A stretch of 64,000 nt of DNA from Novosphingobium sp. 9 (GCF_025340265.1 NZ_CP022707.1:558001-622000), one strand, 5' to 3'. Shown: positions 1 through 8,457, counted from the first letter of the stretch. The notes: a model not told the origin generated them from the sequence alone. A program made the numbers and translations.

Positions 1-593
1 TCAACCTGCCGATCTTCCAGGGCGGCCTTCCCGCCGCCAAGCGGCGACAGGCGCAGGCCACAGCGCAGGCGACGATGGAAACCGAAATCGCTGCAGAGCG
101 CCAGGTCATCGCGCAGGTCCGCTCGGCCTATTCCTCGTGGAAGGCTGCGAACGATCTCATCGGAACATCGCAAGTCGCGGTCGACGCCGCCAAGCTCAGC
201 CTTGAAGGCGTACGGGCCGAAAACAGCGTGGGCAACCGCACGATTCTGGATATCCTCAATGCCGAGCAGGAGTACCTCAACGCGCAGGTCTCGCTGGTCA
301 CAGCGCGGCGCGATGCCTACGTCGCAGGCTTCACGCTGCTCGCAGCCATGGGCCATGCCGAGGCACGTGATCTCAATCTCGACGGCGGCGTGCTCTATGA
401 TCCCGAGGTCAATTACCGGCGGGTGAAGGCCAAAATGTCCGACTGGGGCAACGATCCCGCGCCCGAAGCGCAGTCCACCCGCACGGTCGATACTCCGATC
501 CAGGACGGCAACATCTCTGCCGAACGGGCACAGGCCTATGATCTCGATGCCGACAATCCCGACGGCAACGATACGACGATGGGGCCGCACTGA
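1..593 (+). CDS. TolC family outer membrane efflux protein, C-terminal part (5' end outside window)
   Basis: The reading frame is open from the first bases of the window, so only the C-terminal part of the protein is present. The segment NLPIFQGGLPAAKRR and the following long amphipathic helix (IAAERQVIAQVRSAYSSWKAA) are typical of the second structural repeat of TolC-type trimeric outer membrane channels, which carry substrates of tripartite efflux pumps or type I secretion across the outer membrane. About 60 residues after the barrel/helix domain form a hydrophilic, Asp/Asn-rich tail ending at a TGA. The next gene, popZ, starts 90 bp downstream on the same strand. The partner pump is not visible. 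The family call is secure; the substrate is unknown. Confidence 0.85.
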   Translation, partial: NLPIFQGGLPAAKRRQAQATAQATMETEIAAERQVIAQVRSAYSSWKAANDLIGTSQVAVDAAKLSLEGVRAENSVGNRTILDILNAEQEYLNAQVSLVTARRDAYVAGFTLLAAMGHAEARDLNLDGGVLYDPEVNYRRVKAKMSDWGNDPAPEAQSTRTVDTPIQDGNISAERAQAYDLDADNPDGNDTTMGPH

Positions 594-682
594 GCCCGTT
601 CCGGCCTTGCGCTCCAGCTTCAGGTCAGTCACAATTGGCGCTGTAGGCGGGATTGTGCCTGTCTCAGGGGATTTAGGTAACG

Positions 683-1165
683 ATGCGTCAGCCGGGTGAA
701 CCCAGCGTCGAGGATATTCTCGAATCGATCAAACAGGTGATCGCCCGCGACAATCGCGCCGGTACACGCTCGACCCGGTCGCGCAGCGAACCGTTCACAC
801 CGGAAGCGCCGGCCACAGCGACCCCGGCGCAAGCCGCTCCCGCTGTGCCCGATCCCGAAGACGTGCTCGATCTTGCCGCCAGTGCCGCATTCATCTCCGA
901 TGACGAGGACGATGAAGCGACGGAAAACGGCCTGATTCCTCCCGGTGCGCGGGCATCGATGCGCGAATCGCTGGCGGCGCTGGCCATGCTGGCGGAACCC
1001 GGCGCGTCGCCGCAGATCGTGCGCTCTGGCGAAACCTCGCTGGAAGGGCTCACGCGTGATCTGCTGCGCCCGATGCTGGCCGAGTGGCTCGACAAGAACC
1101 TGCCGCCGCTGGTGGAGCGACTCGTCGCCGCCGAAATCGCGCGGATCGTTGGCAAGAAGGGCTGA
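683..1165 (+). CDS. popZ: PopZ-like polar organizing protein (DUF2497)
   Basis: This 160-residue protein has the PopZ layout: a short conserved N-terminal helix (residues 6-23, GEPSVEDILESIKQVIARD), a variable Pro/Ala/acidic middle (about 35-95), and a conserved C-terminal helical block (about 120-156, with LLRPMLAEWLDKNLPPLVER). In Caulobacter, PopZ self-assembles at the cell pole and tethers the ParB-bound centromere. Here it lies about 12 kb from the predicted origin and 23 kb from parA/parB, and a parS-like site sits about 0.7 kb downstream of its stop, which fits that role. The role in this organism is inferred from the family. The start ATG is 90 bp after the tolC-type gene. Confidence 0.85.
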   Translation: MRQPGEPSVEDILESIKQVIARDNRAGTRSTRSRSEPFTPEAPATATPAQAAPAVPDPEDVLDLAASAAFISDDEDDEATENGLIPPGARASMRESLAALAMLAEPGASPQIVRSGETSLEGLTRDLLRPMLAEWLDKNLPPLVERLVAAEIARIVGKKG

Positions 1166-1180
1166 CGGGAAGGGTTGTCG

Positions 1181-1555
1181 ATGTCGGTTGGGGATCGTCA
1201 GGTCGAAAAGGCGCAGGCCGCTTTCGCGAAGATTGGCGGGCCGACTGTCCAGCGACAGATCTTTATCTGTGCCGAGCCGCAGAAGGGCGAGTGCTGCTCT
1301 CTCGCTGTTGGTGCGGCTTCGTGGAAGTATCTGAAAAAGCGCCTGAAACAGCTCAAGCTGGATGGGCAGGGCGGGGTCGCGCGCACCAAGGCGGACTGCC
1401 TGCGGATCTGCGCTGCGGGGCCTGTCGCGGTCATCTGGCCCGACAATGTCTGGTATCATTCCTGCACCGAAACCGTGCTGGAGCGTATCATTCAGGAACA
1501 CCTGATCGGCGGCGAGCCGGTGGCGGATTTCCGGCTTACGCCTCCGGAGGCGTGA
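1181..1555 (+). CDS. (2Fe-2S) ferredoxin domain protein, thioredoxin-like
   Basis: About 124 residues. The cysteine pattern is that of the thioredoxin-like [2Fe-2S] ferredoxins: Cys in [12 protein letters not shown] near the N-terminus and a CLRIC pair about 65 residues later, followed by [13 protein letters not shown]. These small cytosolic proteins carry an electron-transfer cluster; the partner is unknown. An in-frame TTG lies 6 bp upstream (1175), but the purine-rich GGGAAGGG at about 1167-1174 is better spaced for the ATG used here. It begins 15 bp after popZ, so the two may be co-transcribed. Its last 20 bp overlap, on the opposite strand, the 3' end of the small membrane protein gene. 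Confidence 0.82.
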   Translation: MSVGDRQVEKAQAAFAKIGGPTVQRQIFICAEPQKGECCSLAVGAASWKYLKKRLKQLKLDGQGGVARTKADCLRICAAGPVAVIWPDNVWYHSCTETVLERIIQEHLIGGEPVADFRLTPPEA

Positions 1556-1847
1556 TCGCGTCCTCGCCGGTTTGCGCACTGCCCACCGCATCGTCATGAC
1601 CGCTGCTGCTGGACAGGAACGCCAGCCCCATCAGGGCCGAGGCGAGTAGCATCGACAGCCCCAGACCCAGCGCGGCCGCAATATAGAAATGTACGGAAAT
1701 CAGTCCGTTACCGCGCCACAGATGGACGATCATGCCGATCACCAGCAGCACCGTGACGGCCATCATCCACGCCATGACCCGGCGATAGCGCGCCCAGGCG
1801 AGCGCCGCCTTCTGGGGATTCTGGAGCAGGGACGAGCGATGTTTCAC
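1536..1847 (-). CDS. small membrane protein of unknown function (two TM helices)
   Basis: The 103-residue product has a basic N-terminus (about residues 1-24) followed by two strongly hydrophobic segments, about 26-45 ([20 protein letters not shown]) and 52-76 ([20 protein letters not shown]), and a polar, acidic tail. It is probably an inner-membrane protein; I do not recognise a named family. Its 3' end overlaps the convergent ferredoxin gene by 20 bp. A parS-like sequence (1840-1855) covers its start codon, so ParB binding could in principle affect its expression; that is inference. Confidence 0.65.
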   Translation of the reverse strand: MKHRSSLLQNPQKAALAWARYRRVMAWMMAVTVLLVIGMIVHLWRGNGLISVHFYIAAALGLGLSMLLASALMGLAFLSSSSGHDDAVGSAQTGEDAITPPEA

Positions 1848-1855
1848 GTGAAATC
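1840..1855. other. parS-like ParB binding site
   Basis: TGTTTCACGTGAAATC matches the 16-bp alphaproteobacterial parS palindrome (TGTTYCACGTGRAACA) at 14 of 16 positions, with all of the central TTTCACGTGAAA intact. It overlaps the start codon of the minus-strand membrane protein gene and lies about 22 kb from parB on the other side of the origin. Confidence 0.7.
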
Positions 1856-2032
1856 ATCTGTGCGCTTGCAAGCGATCACGCAAGTCCCCCCGTGCCGACA
1901 CAGGGGAGGCAAAGGCAGGGTAAGGACCACCTAAGAGAGGCTAGAGGGGGTCTAGAGCCGCATAACCCCGCGTGACGGCGGCTTTGCGCTTTGATACTCT
2001 CGCCTCCAACACACAAAAGAGGGAGAGTCGAA

Positions 2033-2458
2033 ATGACGATCGGACGTCTGATCGAAGGACGCGGCGATGTCGTGCGCTGCGATGTATCCACCCCTGTCAG
2101 CGAAGCCGCCGGGCTTCTGGCCGAGCGCCGCATCGGTGCCTTGCCGGTGATGGACGGCGATGAGCTTGTCGGCATCTTCTCCGAACGCGACGTAATCTAT
2201 CGCCTGCGCGAATTCGGCCCCTCGATGCTGGCGATGCGCGTGGGCGACGTGATGACCGCGCCGCCCGTCACGGCGGAGCCCGATACCCCGGTGATGAGCG
2301 CGCTGGCGCTGATGACGCGGCGGCGCATCCGCCATCTGCCGGTGGTGCAAGGTGGAACCATGGTCGCCTTCGTGTCGATCGGCGATCTGGTGAAGTACCG
2401 CATCGAGAAAGTGGAATCCGAAGCCGAGGCGATGCGCTCCTATATCCAGACCTCCTGA
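2033..2458 (+). CDS. CBS domain-containing protein
   Basis: A 141-residue protein made of two tandem CBS motifs (about residues 8-62 and 75-130), recognisable from ERRIGALPVMDGDELVGIFSERD in the first and TRRRIRHLPVVQGG followed by VSIGDLVKYRI in the second. Such stand-alone CBS pairs bind adenine nucleotides or NAD(H) and act as energy sensors or regulate a partner; the partner is unknown. The ATG at 2033 follows GAGGGAGAG with good spacing; an upstream in-frame start at 1991 lacks such a site. A large palindromic repeat lies directly downstream. Confidence 0.85.
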   Translation: MTIGRLIEGRGDVVRCDVSTPVSEAAGLLAERRIGALPVMDGDELVGIFSERDVIYRLREFGPSMLAMRVGDVMTAPPVTAEPDTPVMSALALMTRRRIRHLPVVQGGTMVAFVSIGDLVKYRIEKVESEAEAMRSYIQTS

Positions 2459-2464
2459 GGAGGC

Positions 2465-2673
2465 TGTTTGAAAAATGCCTGCAACGGCATTTTTGAGACG
2501 GCACCGGCCCTCTCCCGTTCCGAAGATCACGAATATGTCCGGGGGACATATTCGCTGAGGGGGCCTGCCACCCGCAGGATACTACCGTTGGGTGGCAGGG
2601 TGGGGGCGCCAAAAAACAAAATGGGGCCGGTGCCGCAAAATTCGCATGCGCGAATTTTCGAACGGACTCTGAG
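2465..2673. repeat. palindromic three-stem repeat, copy A
   Basis: Three stem-loops in a row. Left: AAAAATGCC/GGCATTTTT (2471-2479 with 2486-2494). Centre: GGCACCGGCCC (2500-2510) pairs with GGGCCGGTGCC (2624-2634), enclosing CTGCCACCC/GGGTGGCAG (2565-2573 with 2590-2598). Right: AAAATTCGC/GCGAATTTT (2637-2645 with 2650-2658). The left central arm also holds an extra hairpin, GAATATGTCC/GGACATATTC (2531-2553), absent from the other copies. Related copies at 6049-6180 and 28699-28856; the latter is in reverse orientation. It fills the gap between the CBS gene and erpA and has no plausible ORF. Confidence 0.85.
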
Positions 2674-2727
2674 GCGCCACCTTCCTCCACCTTGTCGGAG
2701 AAGGGCGGCGCGCCTACATTCGCAGCC

Positions 2728-3060
2728 ATGGATACCACCGCTCTCACGCTCAGCCCCTCTGCCGCCGCGCGCGTTGCCGCCATCGCCGCGAAGCAGGGCA
2801 AGCCCGCGATCCTGCGCCTTGCCGTCGAAGGGGGCGGATGCTCGGGCTTCCAGTATCGCTTCGGACTGACCGATGCTGCCGATGCCGACGATTCGGTGAC
2901 GCAGACCGATGGCGTCTCGCTGGTGGTCGATTCGGTCAGCCTCGATCTGGTGAGCGGCTGCGTGGTCGATTACGTCGAATCGCTGGGCGGCGCGGCGTTC
3001 CGGGTCGAGAATCCGAATGCCTCTGCCGGGTGCGGCTGCGGATCGAGCTTCGCGATCTGA
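2728..3060 (+). CDS. erpA: iron-sulfur cluster insertion protein, HesB/IscA/ErpA family
   Basis: 110 residues with the A-type carrier signature: RLAVEGGGCSGFQYRF near residues 31-46 (first conserved Cys) and the C-terminal SAGCGCGSSF with the two other ligating cysteines. These dimers receive Fe-S clusters from the assembly scaffold and pass them to apo-enzymes. The start ATG at 2728 gives the usual family length; an in-frame start at 2692 would only add a non-conserved extension reaching toward the repeat. No isc/suf genes are adjacent. IscA and ErpA cannot be separated with certainty by eye. Confidence 0.85.
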   Translation: MDTTALTLSPSAAARVAAIAAKQGKPAILRLAVEGGGCSGFQYRFGLTDAADADDSVTQTDGVSLVVDSVSLDLVSGCVVDYVESLGGAAFRVENPNASAGCGCGSSFAI

Positions 3061-3086
3061 TCGCAGCAGAATAGCGCTGAATACGA

Positions 3087-3117
3087 GAAGGGCCGGAAGT
3101 TCGACTTCCGGCCCTTC
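3087..3117. terminator. strong hairpin between convergent genes
   Basis: Perfect 14-bp stem GAAGGGCCGGAAGT / ACTTCCGGCCCTTC with a TCG loop, between erpA (+) and the minus-strand glucosaminidase. A short T-containing tail follows (CCGTTTGTCC). Likely a bidirectional terminator. Confidence 0.75.
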
Positions 3118-3128
3118 CCGTTTGTCCC

Positions 3129-5124
3129 TCAGGGTTTCGGCGCTGGTGCCGGGGCTTGCCAGACCAGCCCCGGCGCATCGGCCACGAACGTATCGAGCAC
3201 CCCGTCGGCGACCTTGATCGGCCCGCCGATCCGCGTGGCGCCGGGGATCGACTGGATCGCGGTGGCCTTGTCCGCCAGCGCCTTCGCCTCTGCAAAGTCA
3301 CGCGGCGCGGCCTCGCTGCCCTCCAGTGCGGCATTCAGGCCATCGACCGTCAGGCGCAGCGAACGGCCCCAGAGCGCCGTCGCATCGAGCCAGGGCGCCG
3401 CTTCCGCCACGAACCCGCGCCCGGTCTCGCCCGGAACGCCGGCGCGGATGCGATCGGGCGCCGCCGCAAGCGCATCGGCGGCCTTGCCCAGACGGGCCAG
3501 CGCCGCGCGCAACGCGGCCACGTCACCGCTCGCCAGCGCATCGCGCACCGCATCGACCTTCGCGGCGAGCACCGGCGCCTGCGGCTGCCAGGGCTGGTGC
3601 CCGAAGGTCGGCGCGAGGTGCTGGGTGTCGAAGAAGGTCAGCAGCGCCTGCGTGGTTTCCGCATCGCCGCCCGCCATGTCACGCGCGGCGGCGCGCCAGG
3701 TGCGCTGCGCATCGTAGGCACTGTCGTTCCAGGCGAAAGCCAGCAGGCCCGCGACGGCGGGACGGCTCGCCACTTCCTGATTCATCGGATTGGCGACCAC
3801 GCCTTCCAGTTCGCTGGAAAGCCCCGCCTGTCGGCGATCATAGGGCGCCATCAGCAGTCGACCGGCGGACTCGCCATAGTCGTTCACCGGGTAATTGTCC
3901 CAGAGCAGGGTCTTGCGCCCGAAGGCCTTGGTCGCGGCCTTGGCATCGGACACCGAGATCGAGGAGGGCACCACGTCGGTCCCCGTCCACTGCACCACCA
4001 CGCGCGGATCGAGTGCTTCGCCCAGCGCCGTCTTGTAGGGCGAGACGGTGGCGTTGTAATATTCGGTCGGCACCATGATGAGCGCGCCGTGGCGGCCGGT
4101 ATGTGCCCCAGAACTGACATTGTCGGCCGTGATATCGGCCTGCACCGCGTTCAGCAGGCTGGCTTGCGCCTTGCCCGCAGCCGCCTCTCCCGGTGCGCCG
4201 AACTTCGCCTCGTCGTCCTTGCAGTTCCATTTGGTGTATTCGATATCGTCGAAGGCGACGTAGAAGCTGCGCACGCCGCGTGCCCGCAGCGCGCCGAACT
4301 TGGCGCGGATCGCGGCAAGGTCAGCCGGATCGCTGTAGCACACCGAGGGGCCGGGCGAGATCGCATAGACGAAATTCACATGCTCGCGGTTGGCAACATC
4401 GACCACCTTCGAAAGCGCATCGAGCGTTTCGGCGGGGTAGGGATCGCGCCAGTGATCGCGGGCGTAAGTGTCGTCCTTGGGCTGTAGATATAGGTATTGG
4501 CCTTGAACCGGGCGAGGAAGGCGATGTGCGCCTCGCGCTGCGCCATGGTCCACGGCTTGCCATAGAAGCCCTCGATGGTGCCGCGCACCGGCATGGCAGG
4601 GTAATCGGCGATGGTCAGCGAGGCGATGCTGTCTTTCGCCACCAACTGCCGCAAGCTCTGCGCCGCGTGATAGAGACCGTCCGCATCCTTGCCCGCCAGC
4701 ACGATCAGCGCGCCACTCTCGTCGGCCTTGCTGGCGAGGGCATAGCCTTCTTCGTGATCGGGCACGCTGGCGCCGGTCTGCGAAAGCGCCTTGGCGACCA
4801 GCGGCGTGTCCGCCGTGCCGAGCACGACCTGCACGCCCCCCGTTCGCCCTTGCCCATGCTGGAGGCGACGCGGACACGCGCCACGCCCGCCTGCGTCAGC
4901 ACCTGCCGCACGAGATCGAGGCTGGAAGCGTCGGTGCCCTTGGGGGCGACGATCGACACGCTGTCACCCAGCGCGATCTGCGGCCCGGTCAGGCGCAGCG
5001 ACTGCGGGGCGGGGAAGATCGCCGGTGCGGTAGCGGGCGCCGCAAGGGCAGGGACGGCGATCAGCAGCGCCGCCGCGCCTGTTGCCAGCAGACTCTTCGT
5101 TCGAAACGATCCCGACTTTCGCAT
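3129..5124 (-). pseudogene. beta-N-acetylglucosaminidase (GH84, NagJ/OGA-like), two frameshifts
   Basis: Read from 5124, the gene starts MRKSGSFRTKSLLATGAA, an export signal, then an N-terminal GH20b-like domain, the GH84 TIM barrel (RGTIEGFYGKPWTMAQRE) and a C-terminal helical region. The catalytic Asp pair is in FYVAFDDIEYTKWN. The frame breaks twice: near 4836-4841 (a run of six C on the plus strand) and near 4479-4481 (GGG). In both cases adding one base to the run restores a continuous product of about 665 residues. GH84 enzymes remove beta-linked N-acetylglucosamine. It is either a recent pseudogene or a sequencing artefact; the same error type recurs elsewhere in this window. No sugar-transport genes are adjacent. 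Confidence 0.8.
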
Positions 5125-5264
5125 AATGCCACTCGCCCCCGTCATTGGTATTTGATTGATCCGATATTGGTATCTGTGGCGACGGGATATGTCGAGATGA
5201 AAGCGTGCAGGGGATAGGGCCGCGCTCTTGACGACAGGGGGGCTCACTCCCGACAAGGCGCATC

Positions 5265-6038
5265 ATGAAGATTGCCACATTCAACATCAACGGGATCAAG
5301 GCCCGTCTGCCCCGCCTGCTCGAATGGCTGGAGGAAACCCGCCCTTCCGTCGCCTGTCTGCAGGAGATCAAGACGCAGGACGAGGGCTTCCCGATCGAAG
5401 AGTTCGAGAAGCTCGGCTACAAGGCGCTGTGGCACGGCCAGAAGGGCTTCAACGGCGTCGCGATCCTGGCGGACGGCGAACAGCCGGTCGAAGTGCGGCG
5501 CGGGCTGGAGGGCGACCCTGAGGATCTGCACTCGCGCTATCTGGAGGCGGACGTCTTCGGGGTGCGCGTCGCGTGCATCTATCTGCCCAACGGCAATCCG
5601 GTGCCCGGGCCGAAGTTCGACTACAAGCTGCGCTGGATGGAGCGGCTGCGCGCGCGCATGGCCGAGATCGCCGCCGAGGAAGTGCCCGCGATCGTCACCG
5701 GCGACTACAACGTGATCCCGACCGATGCCGATGTGTGGTCGCCCGCCGCAATGGCCTCGGACGCGCTGATGCAGCCGGAATCGCGCGATGCCTATTACCG
5801 CCTGCTGGGCGACGGCTGGACCGATGCGGTGGCCACCCATGCGCCGCAGGGCGGGGTGTGGACGTTCTGGGACTATCAGGCCGGGGCCTGGCAGCGCGAT
5901 CACGGCTTCCGCATCGATCACGCCCTGCTGTCACCCGAACTCGCCGACCGTCTGGTCGCCTGCGGCGTCGACAAGGAATACCGGGGCCGCGAGAAGTCCA
6001 GCGATCACACGCCGGTCTGGGTGGAATTGCGGGATTGA
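5265..6038 (+). CDS. xth: exodeoxyribonuclease III
   Basis: 257 residues of the exonuclease/endonuclease/phosphatase fold. Signature segments are MKIATFNINGIKARLP (metal-binding Asn), CLQEIKTQDE (catalytic Glu), TGDYNVIPTDADVW, WTFWDYQAGAWQRDHGFRIDH and the terminal KSSDHTPVWVEL (catalytic Asp-His). The enzyme cuts at abasic sites and degrades 3' ends in base-excision repair. The length equals that of the usual XthA family. It is a single gene, followed at once by palindromic repeat copy B. Confidence 0.93.
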   Translation: MKIATFNINGIKARLPRLLEWLEETRPSVACLQEIKTQDEGFPIEEFEKLGYKALWHGQKGFNGVAILADGEQPVEVRRGLEGDPEDLHSRYLEADVFGVRVACIYLPNGNPVPGPKFDYKLRWMERLRARMAEIAAEEVPAIVTGDYNVIPTDADVWSPAAMASDALMQPESRDAYYRLLGDGWTDAVATHAPQGGVWTFWDYQAGAWQRDHGFRIDHALLSPELADRLVACGVDKEYRGREKSSDHTPVWVELRD

Positions 6039-6048
6039 AGGGTTTTCG

Positions 6049-6180
6049 ATCCGGCCTGAAGGCCGGATTGATGCGGCACCGGCCCACGCCCCCACCCTGC
6101 CACCCCCTAGGTTACTATTGTCGGGTGGCAGGGTGGGGGCGTGGGCCGGTGCCGCAAGCCTCCTACGGAAGCAGGAGGCT
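6049..6180. repeat. palindromic three-stem repeat, copy B (33-bp perfect inverted repeat)
   Basis: The central stem is a perfect 33-bp inverted repeat, 6073-6105 pairing with 6123-6155 around a 17-nt loop; it begins GCGGCACCGGCCC and ends GGGCCGGTGCCGC. It is flanked by ATCCGGCCT/AGGCCGGAT (6049-6057 with 6060-6068) and AGCCTCCT/AGGAGGCT (6057-... region: 6157-6164 with 6173-6180). The outer hairpins differ in sequence from copies A and C but keep the same architecture. It separates xth (+) from the convergent SleB-type hydrolase gene and could also stop transcription from both. Confidence 0.88.
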
Positions 6181-6186
6181 ATATCA

Positions 6187-6861
6187 TCAGCGATAGAAGA
6201 TGTGGTTGTCGACCTGGGCCAGCTTCGTCAGGCCCCAGCGCGGCGAAACGCTCGTCGCGTGGAAGAACAGCGCGCCCTTGGCGGCGCTCTTCCAGGTGCC
6301 CTGATCGGCGATGCGCGCAATCGCGACAGCGCGGCTCCAGGTGTCCGAAGACGTGTCGATATGCGGCAGGCTGTGATGGCGCACGAACGAAAACTGCGAG
6401 GGCTGAAGCACCACGCCGCAGTAACTTGTCGGGAACCGACCCGAGCTGGTGCGGTTTACAATGACACGGGCCACGGCCAGCTGACCTTCGAGCGTCTCGC
6501 CGCGCGCCTCGAAATAGACGGCGCCCGCCAGGCACTTCATGTTGCGGTCGAGCTTGCCCGCGTTGTCGGCAACGTCGGACACCAGTTCGGAGAGCGAGGA
6601 AGCGCTCTGGTCCGAAGCATCGGTGGAAACAGGGTCGGCCACGTTGTCTGCATCGTCGTCTGCGGCGTCAGGTCCGGCGCTCGCTTCGGCATTGGGAAGC
6701 GGCTGGACGACAGGCTGCGACACGAAGGCCACGGGATTCTGTTCGGTCTGCCCGGGTGCCACCACCGAGGCTACCGCGCCCGATCCCAGGGCGCTCAGGA
6801 GGGTCACGAGGACCATCGCGGAACGGGCACATGCGCCCGCCCAAACCAGTTTGCTCTTCAT
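6187..6861 (-). CDS. cell wall hydrolase, SleB family
   Basis: 224 residues. An N-terminal signal/anchor (MKSKLVWAGACARSAMV..., about 1-35) precedes an Ala/Asp-rich linker and the SleB hydrolase domain (about 115-224), with the catalytic-region motif CLAGAVYFEARGETLEGQLAV followed by VARVIVNRT, PTSYCGVVLQPSQFSF and the terminal NHIFYR. Such enzymes cleave peptidoglycan glycan strands in the periplasm. An in-frame start at 6933 would put 24 polar residues before the signal, so 6861 is preferred. It ends close to the palindromic repeat. Confidence 0.85.
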   Translation of the reverse strand: MKSKLVWAGACARSAMVLVTLLSALGSGAVASVVAPGQTEQNPVAFVSQPVVQPLPNAEASAGPDAADDDADNVADPVSTDASDQSASSLSELVSDVADNAGKLDRNMKCLAGAVYFEARGETLEGQLAVARVIVNRTSSGRFPTSYCGVVLQPSQFSFVRHHSLPHIDTSSDTWSRAVAIARIADQGTWKSAAKGALFFHATSVSPRWGLTKLAQVDNHIFYR

Positions 6862-7065
6862 CGAGCCTTGTTCAAGAGCGGTGAACCGGTCAGACACAGG
6901 CCCTGGAACGGATGCTCCCCCCGCGGAAAGCATGTGACCCGTTCGGCCTGCCGACGATCCCCCGTCTGCGTGCTAGCGTCCCGGGCCGATCTGCCCCGAA
7001 AGCCGCATTCGCTTCAACGAGAGCGCGCCGTTGCCAGCCCGCGAAAGCCAAGTCAACCCACCGGG

Positions 7066-7395
7066 TCAGCCTTCCACGAGGAGTCGTTCGCCCCCTGCGA
7101 CATCCAGTTCGACGATCCACAGGTCGCGATCCTGCGCCTTTCGCCGGTCGAGGTACTCGGTAAATTCGAATGGGTTTTCAGCGTCCTGCACCCGCGAACA
7201 GTCCCATCCACGGGTGCCGTCGAGACGCGGCATCCGCTCGTAGAGACGGGCCAGACCGCCACGTTCCTGTATCGTCACAAGAATTGTTCCGGCGTCCGCC
7301 TCTCCCTTGGCGAGCACCATCGCGAATCCCCCGGCAGCCTGCGTGCGGCGAATCAGCGCGGCGACTTCGAGGTGGGCGGGCAGGCGCTGGTCCAT
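7066..7395 (-). CDS. DUF1491 family protein
   Basis: 109 residues beginning MDQRLPAHLEVAALIRRTQA and containing GGFAMVLAKGEADAGTILV and CSRVQDAENPFEFTEYLDRR, which match the DUF1491 family of alphaproteobacteria as I remember it. Function unknown; no signal peptide or membrane segment. It starts 10 bp after the thioesterase gene stop and is the last gene of a probable hpf-ptsN-thioesterase-DUF1491 run. The upstream extension of the frame is not conserved in character. Confidence 0.78.
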   Translation of the reverse strand: MDQRLPAHLEVAALIRRTQAAGGFAMVLAKGEADAGTILVTIQERGGLARLYERMPRLDGTRGWDCSRVQDAENPFEFTEYLDRRKAQDRDLWIVELDVAGGERLLVEG

Positions 7396-7405
7396 GGCGG
7401 AAGCG

Positions 7406-7933
7406 TTACCCTTCGTCGGGAACGGAGGCGGGGATGGATGCGGGATTGCCGTATCCGGCCAGCCCCGAAAGCGCCATGCGCGATCGCATGAACGTTCCGG
7501 TGCCGCGCCCGATCTCCTCGCCCGTTGCATCGACCAGCCGCGATTCCGCCACCAGCACGCGGCGGCGCCCGCTGATCCACCGGCCATGCGCCGTCACCCG
7601 CCCCTCGCGCACCGGGGCGGAGAAGTGCAGGTTGAACGAGGTGGTCAGCAGGAAACGGTCGGTGACGAGGGTATTGGCGGCATAGAACGCCGCATCGTCG
7701 AGCATCTTGAAGTAGATGGTGCCGTGCGCCGCGCCTGCGGCATGAAACACCTCGGGACCAACCTCGAACGAGATCGTCGCCTCGCCTTCTTCGTGGATCG
7801 CCAGCGAAGAGCGGAACAGGCGGTTGATCGGGGCCGAGTGATAGAGCGCTTCCAGCGCCCGCCAGTGTGTCTGCGCCCCGCTGGAAGCCCCTTCGTTGGA
7901 CACTGGGCGCGCGATACTGTCGTCAGGCTGCAT
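7406..7933 (-). CDS. PaaI/hotdog-fold thioesterase family protein
   Basis: 175 residues with a hotdog fold: a short N-terminal helix region, then VFHAAGAAHGTIYFKMLDDAAFYAAN (the central hotdog helix with HGTIYFKMLDDAA), LLTTSFNLHFSAPVREG and ISGRRRVLVAESRLVDATG, and a terminal GTGTFMRSRM strand. The family hydrolyses acyl-CoA or aryl-CoA thioesters; the substrate here cannot be told. Its first 11 bp overlap the 3' end of ptsN, indicating translational coupling. Confidence 0.82.
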   Translation of the reverse strand: MQPDDSIARPVSNEGASSGAQTHWRALEALYHSAPINRLFRSSLAIHEEGEATISFEVGPEVFHAAGAAHGTIYFKMLDDAAFYAANTLVTDRFLLTTSFNLHFSAPVREGRVTAHGRWISGRRRVLVAESRLVDATGEEIGRGTGTFMRSRMALSGLAGYGNPASIPASVPDEG

Positions 7934-8384
7934 CGCGCTCGATGACGTTGCTCAGCAGGCTGTAGATGGCTTCCGCGCTGGGCGCCGCCATCAGGGTTTC
8001 GTGCATGCGCTCGTCACGCATCATGCGCGAGATCGCCGCCAGCGCGTGGAGGTGGACCGCGCCTGCGCCATCGGGCGAGAGCAGGCCGAACACCAGATCG
8101 ACCGGCTGACCGTCCGCCGCCTCGAAATCGACGGCGGCTTCCAGACGCACGAACCCGGCAACCGGGCGCTGGAGGCCGGGAATGCGGGCATGGGGAATGG
8201 CGATGCGGCGGCCGAAGCCGGTGCTGCCCAGTGCTTCGCGCTCGAACAGGTGGGCCAGCACGGTCTCGCGATCGAGATCGTAGACCTGCGCGAAAAGATC
8301 GGCGAGGCGCCCCAGAATGATCGGCTTGCTGTCCGCGCTTACCGTGGTCACGGCTTCGGGCAGCAGGGTGAAAAGATGGTTCAT
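7923..8384 (-). CDS. ptsN: PTS IIA-like nitrogen regulatory protein PtsN
   Basis: 153 residues of the IIA(Ntr) fold. The phosphorylated histidine lies in TGFGRRIAIPHARIPG (about residue 64), and PVDLVFGLLSPDGAGAVHLHAL and AISRMMRDERM are conserved. EIIA(Ntr) is the end acceptor of the nitrogen-related phosphotransfer chain and regulates partners such as K+ transport and stress sigma factors. The position just downstream of hpf is the common proteobacterial arrangement. The ATG at 8384 (MNHLFTLLP) is chosen over an in-frame TTG at 8426 that would lie inside the hairpin leader. Confidence 0.92.
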   Translation of the reverse strand: MNHLFTLLPEAVTTVSADSKPIILGRLADLFAQVYDLDRETVLAHLFEREALGSTGFGRRIAIPHARIPGLQRPVAGFVRLEAAVDFEAADGQPVDLVFGLLSPDGAGAVHLHALAAISRMMRDERMHETLMAAPSAEAIYSLLSNVIERDAA

Positions 8385-8434
8385 CGTATACGTACTGATC
8401 TGGTCCGTGACCGCCCCCGTGGTCAAATGCAGAT

Positions 8435-8457
8435 GAGCCCCGGCTGAACCGGGGCTC
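8435..8457. terminator. hairpin between hpf and ptsN
   Basis: Perfect 9-bp stem GAGCCCCGG / CCGGGGCTC with a 5-nt loop in the hpf-ptsN gap. No T-run follows in the minus direction, so it may be a partial terminator or an mRNA-processing/stabilising stem rather than a full stop. Confidence 0.55.
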
